Assembly (NCBI GenBank): GCA_025454075.1
Contig: JALOPD010000059.1
Coordinates: 1 to 17,206 of the forward strand
Direction of reading: 5' to 3'
Source: Desulfobacterales bacterium
Lineage (GTDB): Bacteria > Desulfobacterota > Desulfobacteria > Desulfobacterales > UBA2174_A
DNA length: 17,206 bases
Position numbers and translations under genes: made by a program. Below, piece after piece: positions 1 through 5,823 of this stretch. The notes below the pieces were generated by a model. The model did not search any database and was not told the DNA's origin. It saw only the letters and a list, made by a program, of their open reading frames with translations. Numbering within the stretch: position 1 is the stretch's first letter; each line of letters starts with the position of its first letter.

Positions 1-2
1 CG

Positions 3-857
3 TCGGAGGATGCCTCCGGCAACCGGGTGAGCATTTTAGCCGAGCACGGATTTTCAGCTGCGGTCAGCCTGACGGCGGGGGGCAAAACCCGGAAGGCGCT
101 CTTCGATTTCGGGTTTTCCGAACAGGGCGCCTTTCAAAACGCCCGCACTTTAGGGGTGGACCTGACGGGGATCGAGGCCATGATTCTCTCCCACGGGCAT
201 ATGGATCATCACGGCGGGCTGCCGGCCTTCGTGGAAAGCCTCGGCGGGAAAGGCGTCGAACTGGTGCTGCACCCGGTTGCTTTCCGCGGCTCGCGCTATA
301 TCAAGCTCTCCGAAGAGCGCCGTCTGCGGCTTCCGTCACCCGATCGCGGCCGGCTCGAAAAGGCGGGCATGCGGGTGGTACCGTCGACCGCTCCCCGTAC
401 CCTCCTGGGCGACACACTGCTCTTCCTGGGGGAGATCCCCCGACGGACTGAATTCGAGAAAGGAATGCTGAAGGCGCGCTACAAGGAAGGCGGCGAAGAA
501 AAGTTCGATCCCATCGAGGACGACTCCGCCGTCGTCGCCCATGTGAAAGGCAAGGGGTTGGTGGTGCTATCCGGCTGCGCCCACTCCGGGATCGTCAACA
601 CGGCAACCTATGCCCGTGAGGTCACCGGCGTCGACCGGATATTCGCGGTGATGGGCGGCTTTCACCTGACGGGTGCGGACTTCGAGCCCATCATCGGCCG
701 GACGACCGAGGCCCTCAAGTCGCTCAACCCGCGCTACGTCGTGCCCACCCACTGCACGGGCCGCAAGGCCTCCATGCACATCGAGCGCGAGATGCCGGAG
801 AAACCGGAGAATTTCCTGCTGAACATGTCGGGGACGAAGATGGTGTTCGCCGCCTGA
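3..857 (+). CDS. MBL-fold metal-dependent hydrolase, COG1237 type (5' end outside window)
   Basis: The frame is open from the first bases of the window and the sequence before the GTG at 27 (SEDASGNR) continues the family's N-terminal region, so the true start lies upstream and GTG 27 is probably internal. Counting from that GTG, residues 55-61 read SHGHMDH, the metal-binding HxHxDH motif of the metallo-beta-lactamase fold. Further family blocks follow: GCAHSGIVN (third metal-site His), GGFHLTG, and PTHCTG near the C-terminus. This pattern matches COG1237 proteins, which resemble the archaeal dihydropterin-linked ribofuranosylaminobenzene phosphate synthase group. The actual substrate in bacteria is not established. 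No signal peptide can be judged because the N-terminus is missing. It is followed at once by a terminator-like palindrome, so it ends its transcription unit. Confidence 0.87.
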   Translation, partial: SEDASGNRVSILAEHGFSAAVSLTAGGKTRKALFDFGFSEQGAFQNARTLGVDLTGIEAMILSHGHMDHHGGLPAFVESLGGKGVELVLHPVAFRGSRYIKLSEERRLRLPSPDRGRLEKAGMRVVPSTAPRTLLGDTLLFLGEIPRRTEFEKGMLKARYKEGGEEKFDPIEDDSAVVAHVKGKGLVVLSGCAHSGIVNTATYAREVTGVDRIFAVMGGFHLTGADFEPIIGRTTEALKSLNPRYVVPTHCTGRKASMHIEREMPEKPENFLLNMSGTKMVFAA

Positions 858-863
858 GGTTCA

Positions 864-901
864 AAATCCCCCCACCCCCTTTGCCAAAAGGGGGGGGATT
901 T
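864..901 (+). terminator. Terminator-like palindrome after the MBL-fold gene
   Basis: Seven bases after the MBL-fold stop codon an inner stem pairs CCCCCTTT (875-882) with AAAGGGGG (887-894) around a GCCA loop. An outer stem pairs AAATCCC (864-870) with GGGATTT (895-901), leaving CCCA (871-874) as a one-sided bulge. T residues follow (899-901, then TCTTT). It could terminate transcription. C-rich/G-rich palindromes of this style are also dispersed as extragenic repeats in many genomes, so it may be a repeat copy that doubles as a terminator. Confidence 0.55.
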
Positions 902-964
902 CTTTCCGTTGGGATAACGAAGCGCTCCACAACTTGCTTCTTAATGAAGCGGCCTTGCAATGCC

Positions 965-1016
965 TGTGGGAGCGGCTTTCCAGCCGCGATCATCGAGGCT
1001 TAAAGCCTCTCCCACA
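965..1016. repeat. REP-like extragenic palindrome with three stems
   Basis: The outer arms TGTGGGAG (965-972) and CTCCCACA (1009-1016) are perfect inverted repeats. Between them lie two further hairpins: GCGGCT/AGCCGC (973-988) and GAGGC/GCCTC (995-1009, sharing one base with the outer arm). The whole can fold as a three-way junction. The TGTGGGAGCGGCTTT type of start is typical of REP elements, which RAYT transposases mobilise. No RAYT gene is in the window. A second, simpler palindrome (CCGGCTTT/AAGCCGG, 1052-1067) follows and may be a degraded copy. Confidence 0.65.
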
Positions 1017-1090
1017 CTTAATTACCGACAGCATGGCCTCCCGCGTCGGAACCGGCTTTGAAGCCGGAGCCGCTTCTTAACCGGATCGGA

Positions 1091-1288
1091 TCAGCCTGAA
1101 ATGATCCGCCGCGCCTGGCGCTCGTGGTTTTCCAGGTGCGCGAAATAATCCGGGATCGACTGCCGCAAGGGCACAGGCGGCTTATCGCCGACGGTGGTGG
1201 TTGAATCCAGATCCCCGGCGGGGATGCCGGCGACCATGTGCAGCAGCAGCTTGTTGTAACTGTACCAAAGCGCCAGCAGGTCATCGTT
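1091..1288 (-). pseudogene. C-terminal relic of a DinB-like protein
   Basis: Reading the minus strand from 1288 gives 65 codons before a TGA at 1091-1093. The peptide (LALWYSYNKLLLHMVAGIP, then VPLRQSIPDYFAHLENHERQ) has the character of the last helices of DinB/DinB_2 four-helix-bundle proteins, which often end with LW.xYN..L..V, then P..L...I.DY..HL.HH..Q. In this frame a TGA lies immediately upstream (1289-1291) and no start codon precedes the conserved part. The N-terminal two thirds with the metal ligands are missing. The relic begins inside the 3' end of the neighbouring aminotransferase gene, in another frame, so a deletion or insertion junction probably lies there. Family assignment is from memory of the motif pattern. 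Confidence 0.5.
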
Positions 1289-2378
1289 TCAGTTTCAAAA
1301 ATTCCTTCTCAAGCACTCCCAACGCCTGTTTGACCAGCCCCATGTCGGCCTGGGTGCCCATGTGGCCCAGCCGGAAGACCTTGCCGGCGATCGGCCCGTA
1401 GCTGCCGCCGGCCACCAATCCGTGCCGGCGCAAACGGGCGTCGAAATCCGCCCACGTGATACCCTCGGGCACGTTGACGGCCGTGACGGTAGGCGCCGGC
1501 ACCGCGCCGGGCGCCGGGAACAGGGTGTAGCCGATCTCGGCCAGCCGCTTGCGGCAGTAAGCCGCCACCTCGGCATGGCGTCTGAAGCAGGCCTCGAGCC
1601 CTTCATTCAAAATGGCCTCGGCTCCGGCATTGAGGCCGGCCGTGGCCTGCCAGCCCGGGGTGTAGGGGAAGTAGTGCTTCTCCACCGCCGTCTGGAAGGG
1701 CTTGATCGCGTCGTAGCCCACGTAGTTCACTTTCTCGATGATCTCCCAGGCCTTGGCGCTCACGGACAGAAAGCAGGTGTCCGGCAGCGCCGACAGGCAC
1801 TTCTGGGCGCCGCCCAGGCACAGGTCGATGTGCCACTCGTCCGGCAGCACCGGCGCCCCGCCGATGCTCGACACTGCGTCCACGTAAAGCAGGGGCACCC
1901 CCATCTCCTGCTTCAGCCGCCCCAGGCCGTCGATGGGGTTGAGGGTGCCGGAGGGCGTTTCGCAGTGCACGACCGTGATCATCTTGGGCTTGAACCCGGC
2001 GATGGCCTTTTTCACCTCGGCAAGATCCGACAGCGTCTCGTTGTAGGGCAGGCCCACCGTGCGCACCTCGGCGCCCACGGCGGCCGCCATCTCCCCGATC
2101 CCGTAGCCGTAGACCCCGGTGCCGATCGCCAGCACCCGGTCGCCGGGTGCAAGGCAGCTCTTGAGTGCGCCCCACAGCGCCATCATGCCCTCGCCCAGGA
2201 AGATGACCACGGCTGCTTTCGTTTGCAGGATGGCCTTGAGGTTTGCCTCGGTTCGGGTGTAAAGCTCGACATACTCTTTTTCGAGGTCGGCCGAGCCGTA
2301 GTCAACCCGGTAGGCCTCCAGAACGTCCGGGTGGGCCTTTACAGGGCCCGGAACCATGGGAATGGGATAGGTCTTCAT
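1281..2378 (-). CDS. Class V PLP-dependent aminotransferase (alanine-glyoxylate / serine-pyruvate type)
   Basis: This 365-residue enzyme moves an amino group, typically from alanine or serine to glyoxylate or pyruvate, using pyridoxal phosphate in the cytosol. The start at 2378 (MKTYPIPMVPGPV) is chosen because it opens with the family's PGP motif and is preceded by GGGAGGAA at good spacing; a longer frame to 2462 would run into the divergent MFS gene. Visible motifs are HCETPSGTLNP (about 138-148), VDAVSSIGG (166-174, Asp167 contacting the cofactor ring) and GGAQKCLSALPD (189-200, with Lys193 as the likely Schiff-base lysine). The C-terminal FRLGHMG block is also typical. Length fits the family. 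Relatives include phosphonate (AEP) and purine-catabolism (ureidoglycine) transaminases, so the exact substrate is open. Its stop codon abuts a DinB-like relic. Confidence 0.9.
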   Translation of the reverse strand: MKTYPIPMVPGPVKAHPDVLEAYRVDYGSADLEKEYVELYTRTEANLKAILQTKAAVVIFLGEGMMALWGALKSCLAPGDRVLAIGTGVYGYGIGEMAAAVGAEVRTVGLPYNETLSDLAEVKKAIAGFKPKMITVVHCETPSGTLNPIDGLGRLKQEMGVPLLYVDAVSSIGGAPVLPDEWHIDLCLGGAQKCLSALPDTCFLSVSAKAWEIIEKVNYVGYDAIKPFQTAVEKHYFPYTPGWQATAGLNAGAEAILNEGLEACFRRHAEVAAYCRKRLAEIGYTLFPAPGAVPAPTVTAVNVPEGITWADFDARLRRHGLVAGGSYGPIAGKVFRLGHMGTQADMGLVKQALGVLEKEFLKLKR

Positions 2379-2443
2379 GGCGGCTTCCTCCCTTTGGCGG
2401 GTGAATCTACCGAATTCGGCCAAGGCCGTCAATTGAGCGTGGC

Positions 2444-3994
2444 ATGAGCCCAGCGGCAACACCCTCGACCCCGGGACCCGGGCCGATCACCCCGCGGCGG
2501 CGAGCCTATATCATCGCCGCATCCCTGCTCGCCCTGTTCCTGGGGGCGCTGGACGCCCTGGTAATGGCGGCCGCCATGCCCACGGTGGTCGCGGAGTTGG
2601 GCGGGCTGCAACTTTACAGCTGGGTCTACTCCATCTACCTCCTTTCCCGCGCGGTGTCGCTGCCGCTTTTCGGCAAATCCGCCGACATCTTCAGCACCAA
2701 AACCCTCTACCTCATCGCCATTGCGCTGTTCGTGGCCGGCTCCCTCGCCGCGGGCTTTACGGAGAGCATGGAGTTTCTCATCGCCTGCCGCGCGATCCAG
2801 GGCATCGGCGCCGGCGGCAGCTTCGCGCTGGTGTATGTCGTCCTGACGGACATCTCCTCGCCGGAGACCCGGGCGAAAAGCCTCTCCCTGGGAAGCTTCA
2901 TCTGGGGGCTGGCGAGCGTGCTGGGGCCCAGCCTGGGCGCGTTCATCGTGGCCCATTTTTCCTGGCGCTGGATCTTCCTCATCAACGTGCCCCTGGGTGT
3001 TCTTTCCATGGCGGGGGTGGCGTTCTGCCTCGTCGACACCCGAAAAAAGAAGCGGGGCGCCGCCATCGACTACGCCGGGGCCCTGAGCCTGTCGATCACC
3101 ATCCTCGGCCTCCTCACGGTGTTCATGGTAGGCGGACAGACCCATGACTGGACCTCGCCGCACGTCGCTGCGCTGGCGGTCATCACCGTCATCGCCGGCT
3201 ACTGGTTTTGCCGCATCGAGAAGCGTGCCGCCGACCCCATCCTGCCCCTGGACTTTTTCATGGTCCGCGGGTTCAGCGCCGGCAACGGCGCCGTCTTCCT
3301 CAGCAGCTTCACGATTTTCGCCCTCTTCGCCTACGCACCGCTCTTCGTGCAGTCCGCCCTGGGGAAAAACGCCATGGAGGTGGGCACGGCCGTGCTGGCG
3401 CTCAGCCTCGGCTGGTCGGCCGGCTCGCTCCTGCTGGGCCAGATCGTGGACCGCATCGGCACCCGCAACGCCTCGATCGCCGGGGCGGTCTTCCTCGCGG
3501 CCGGCTGCGGCCTGACCCTGAGCTTCTCGACGGCGACCTCTCTCTCCACCTGCTTCTGGGTGTTCCTGTTCGTGGGGACCGGGATGGGGTTCGTGGCGCT
3601 GGGGACGATCCTGGTCGTGCAAAGCAGCCTGTCCGACCTGGACCTGGGTGTCGCGACGGCCTCCAACCAGTTCTCCCGCACGCTCGGCGGAACCATCGGG
3701 GTGGGGGTCGGCGGCGGTTTTTTCAGCCTGCGCTTCGACGACGAACTCGGCGCCGTCCTGAAGGGTGCAGCCCCGTCGGATTGGCCGGCGGCGCTGGCTT
3801 CCCAGGTGCAGCAGAGCCCGGAAAACCTGTTCCGCCCCGAGGTCCAGTCCCTGCTCTCCGCCGACATGCTCCAGAGGCTCCACGAGGCCGTCGCCCGTAG
3901 CGTGATGTCGGTCTTCTGGATGGTGCTCGCCGCCTCGATCCTCTGCCTGCTCATGTGTCTTCTCCTGCCGAAGGACCCGTCGGCCCGTCGCTGA
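2444..3994 (+). CDS. MFS multidrug exporter, DHA2 (14-helix, EmrB/QacA type)
   Basis: A 516-residue inner-membrane protein of the major facilitator superfamily that probably exports drugs or hydrophobic anions in exchange for protons. After a Pro-rich cytosolic lead (residues 1-20), the first helix carries the DHA2 motif LDALVMAAAMPTVVAELGG (about 36-54; the position of the usual LDxTIVNVALP motif). Motif A-like GKSADIFSTK follows helix 2, the Arg-containing RAIQGIGAGG marks helix 4, and GLASVLGPSLGAFI in helix 5 is antiporter motif C. Hydrophobic segments continue to the end, where a helix is followed by a short basic tail, consistent with 14 helices. The ATG at 2444 has no strong ribosome binding site. 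It is divergent from the aminotransferase with a 65-base gap. No periplasmic adaptor or outer-membrane partner gene is next to it, so it may work alone. Substrate unknown. Confidence 0.88.
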   Translation: MSPAATPSTPGPGPITPRRRAYIIAASLLALFLGALDALVMAAAMPTVVAELGGLQLYSWVYSIYLLSRAVSLPLFGKSADIFSTKTLYLIAIALFVAGSLAAGFTESMEFLIACRAIQGIGAGGSFALVYVVLTDISSPETRAKSLSLGSFIWGLASVLGPSLGAFIVAHFSWRWIFLINVPLGVLSMAGVAFCLVDTRKKKRGAAIDYAGALSLSITILGLLTVFMVGGQTHDWTSPHVAALAVITVIAGYWFCRIEKRAADPILPLDFFMVRGFSAGNGAVFLSSFTIFALFAYAPLFVQSALGKNAMEVGTAVLALSLGWSAGSLLLGQIVDRIGTRNASIAGAVFLAAGCGLTLSFSTATSLSTCFWVFLFVGTGMGFVALGTILVVQSSLSDLDLGVATASNQFSRTLGGTIGVGVGGGFFSLRFDDELGAVLKGAAPSDWPAALASQVQQSPENLFRPEVQSLLSADMLQRLHEAVARSVMSVFWMVLAASILCLLMCLLLPKDPSARR

Positions 3995-4282
3995 AGGAAC
4001 AAAGCAGGGATTCACCTCCGCGCGGCCTCCAAAAAGACGGCACAAAGCTCCCGGCAGGAACCTTTAGTGTTGACTTTGAAGAACAATTCCTACATATCTC
4101 AAAGCGTTCCGCCCACAAGAGATTCTGTTCCGCACGGCATTCCCCATGAGTTTAGGCACTCAGCGGACAAGGCGACCGGTTAGGGTTGCGGGGGGGGGGA
4201 TGATCGCTTAAAAAAATGGCCGGTAGCCCGGCCGCAGTTAGTCGACAGCATCATACCACATTCACCACCAAGGAGGGAAAAG
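3995..4282. other. Intergenic region upstream of the TAXI-TRAP operon
   Basis: No convincing gene is seen. The region holds a run of ten G (4190-4199), a hairpin beside an A-run (4210-4233, listed separately) and the TAXI leader. A possible -35 TTGACT (4070-4075) lacks a good -10 partner (CATATC at 17 bases, a poor match), so the operon promoter is not identified with confidence. Confidence 0.5.
4210..4233 (-). terminator. Minus-strand terminator-like hairpin in the TAXI leader
   Basis: GGCCGG (4218-4223) and CCGGCC (4228-4233) form a perfect 6-bp stem with a 4-base loop. On the plus strand a run of A (4210-4216) precedes it, so read on the minus strand it is a GC stem followed by a T-run, the form of an intrinsic terminator. 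No minus-strand gene enters it here. It could block antisense transcription leaving the operon, or be a plain leader stem on the plus strand. Confidence 0.4.
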
Positions 4283-5254
4283 ATGAAAAAAAAGCTGTTG
4301 GTAGGATTGATGGTTGTGGCGATTGCAGGTTTCATGTGTACGTTCTCATCCACCACGGTCTTCGCCGCCAAGAAGTTCGTCTCCATCGCATCCGGCTGGG
4401 TGGTGGGCGTCTACTACCCGCTGGCGGGCGCGATCTCCAACATCGCCCACAAGAACCTGCCCGACATCAAGATCACGGTGGAGTCCTCGGGCGCATCGGT
4501 GGCCAACGCCAAGCTGATCGCCTCGGGCGACGCCGACATGGCTATTCTGCAGAACGACATCTCCTTCTATGCCCTGCAGGGCGTCAAGCCGATGTTCGAC
4601 AAGCCCGTGGCGAACATCCGCGGCATCACCTCCCTCTACCAGGAGCACTGCCAGATCCAGGCGCGCAAAGACGCCAAAATAGCCACCGTGGCCGACCTCA
4701 AGGGCAAGCGCGTCTGCGTCGGCCCCCTGGGCAGCGGCACCGAGCAGAACGCCCTGCAGATCCTGGAAGCCTACGGGATGAAGTTCGAGGATTTCAGCAA
4801 GGTCGAACGCCTGACGGCGACCGAGTCCTCGGACTACCTTAAGGACGGCCGCATCGACGCAGCGTTCTACTCCGTCGGTGTGGGCGCATCCGGCCTGATG
4901 GACACGGCCATGACCGTCGACTGCGTCATCGTGCCCGTCGACGGCAGCCAGCGCGACGCGCTGATGAAGAAGTACCCCTTCTTCACCAAGGCCGTGGTAC
5001 CCAAGGGGGCCTACAAGGGCGTCGATGCCGATGTGCCCACCGTGGCGGTGATGGCGATCCTGGTGGCCAGGGCCGAAATGGAAGAGGCCATGGCCTACCA
5101 GATCACGAAGGCCATCTTCGACAACCTGAAAGACATCGAGCGGGCGCACGCCAAGGGCAAGGAGTTGACACTGGAAAGCGCGCTGACCGGCATGTCGGTC
5201 CCGCTGCACCCGGGCGCCGAGAAGTTCTTCAAGGAAAAGGGCATCAAGAAGTAG
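4283..5254 (+). CDS. TRAP transporter TAXI-family substrate-binding protein
   Basis: This 323-residue periplasmic protein captures the ligand for the TRAP permease encoded downstream. The N-terminus is a Sec signal peptide: KKK, a hydrophobic core, and probable cleavage after TVFA (residue 28). The mature protein opens with the TAXI hallmark (SIASGWVVGVYYPLAGAISN, about 35-54), followed by the alternating alpha/beta pattern of a two-lobed binding protein (SSGASVANAKLIASGDADMAI; LKGKRVCVGPLGSGTEQNA; DGRIDAAFYSVGV). AAGGAGGG at 4270-4277 is a strong ribosome binding site that fixes the start. It is first in the operon, as usual. Characterised TAXI proteins bind organic acids such as glutamate or 2-oxoglutarate, but the ligand here cannot be read from the sequence. 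Confidence 0.93.
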   Translation: MKKKLLVGLMVVAIAGFMCTFSSTTVFAAKKFVSIASGWVVGVYYPLAGAISNIAHKNLPDIKITVESSGASVANAKLIASGDADMAILQNDISFYALQGVKPMFDKPVANIRGITSLYQEHCQIQARKDAKIATVADLKGKRVCVGPLGSGTEQNALQILEAYGMKFEDFSKVERLTATESSDYLKDGRIDAAFYSVGVGASGLMDTAMTVDCVIVPVDGSQRDALMKKYPFFTKAVVPKGAYKGVDADVPTVAVMAILVARAEMEEAMAYQITKAIFDNLKDIERAHAKGKELTLESALTGMSVPLHPGAEKFFKEKGIKK

Positions 5255-5282
5255 CTTCTTCTCTCTCAACATGGAGACGATG

Positions 5283-5313
5283 CTGCCCCGCCGGCCGCGA
5301 ACCGGCGGGGCAG
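5283..5313 (+). promoter_or_regulatory. Strong intercistronic hairpin between the TAXI binding protein and DUF1850 genes
   Basis: A perfect 12-bp GC-rich stem, CTGCCCCGCCGG (5283-5294) with CCGGCGGGGCAG (5302-5313), closes a 7-base loop. It starts 28 bases after the binding-protein stop and ends 7 bases before the DUF1850 ATG. The following TTGTGTC is a poor T-tract, so full termination is unlikely. mRNA 3'-end protection or partial attenuation, giving more binding protein than permease, is the likelier role. The stem also covers the place where the next gene's ribosome binding site should lie. Confidence 0.75.
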
Positions 5314-5320
5314 TTGTGTC

Positions 5321-5812
5321 ATGCCGACGCGAAAGGCCATAATCGGTTGGTCCCTGGCGGGAGCGGCCTTGGCCGGTCTGCTGTTCTTCCCCGTGAAGAC
5401 GCTGGAGGTGCGCAGCCGGAAAGTGGACAAGGTCATTTTCCGAGAGATAACCGCTCCGGGCGATATTTTCACGTTTGCCTACACCCACTCCATCGAAAAC
5501 ATCCCGGTCGAGGGGGTTTTTGCCGTGGAAGACAATGGTTCGCTCCGGGTCGTGGAAACCCGGTACCCGTCCTACGGGGCCGGGCTGCCGTTTCAAGTGA
5601 CGGGCAAAAGCGACGACGGGAAATGGATGGTGGCGCCGGGTGGGCAGCGGTTGCCCGAATTCAGTTTCTACATTTCGCCGATCAACCGATCCTCTTTGCG
5701 TTTAGGGGATAAAACACTGGACTTGAATCGCCTGATCGAATCGGGAGACATCGTTACCGTGGCTGTGCGCAGGTATCCCCATCTCTTGGTGCGCTTGGGT
5801 CTTGCCAAATAG
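5321..5812 (+). CDS. DUF1850 protein of the TAXI-TRAP operon
   Basis: A 163-residue protein with one N-terminal membrane segment (about residues 6-25), then a domain likely to be outside the cytosol. It carries the DUF1850 signature FTFAYTHSIENIPVEGVFAV (about 50-69) and ETRYPSYGAGLP (about 78-89). DUF1850 genes recur between the binding protein and the fused permease of TAXI-TRAP operons, as here, so it is probably an accessory subunit or assembly factor. Its biochemical role is not known. The start ATG follows a strong hairpin by 7 bases and no clean ribosome binding site is visible, so translation may depend on coupling or on hairpin opening. It is separated from the permease gene by 11 bases. 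Confidence 0.85.
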   Translation: MPTRKAIIGWSLAGAALAGLLFFPVKTLEVRSRKVDKVIFREITAPGDIFTFAYTHSIENIPVEGVFAVEDNGSLRVVETRYPSYGAGLPFQVTGKSDDGKWMVAPGGQRLPEFSFYISPINRSSLRLGDKTLDLNRLIESGDIVTVAVRRYPHLLVRLGLAK

Positions 5813-5823
5813 GGTGCTGTGGT

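Noticed and set aside
1018..1284. An 88-codon minus-strand frame whose ATG overlaps the aminotransferase stop codon
   Set aside because: The overlap looks like translational coupling, but the product is Cys/Trp/Arg/Ser-rich nonsense, whereas the neighbouring frame gives the DinB-like peptide.
2429..4045. Long minus-strand open frame of 538 codons opposite the MFS gene
   Set aside because: It lies antisense to a clear 14-helix transporter and its product is a low-complexity chain of Gly, Glu, Arg, Asp and His, typical of the shadow frame of a GC-rich gene.
4070..4098. TTGACT followed by CATATC as the TAXI operon promoter
   Set aside because: The -35 is good but no acceptable -10 stands at 16-18 bases; too weak to list as a feature.
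3955..4149. A 64-codon plus-strand frame between the MFS and TAXI genes
   Set aside because: It starts inside the MFS gene in another frame, has no ribosome binding site, and shows no recognisable protein pattern.
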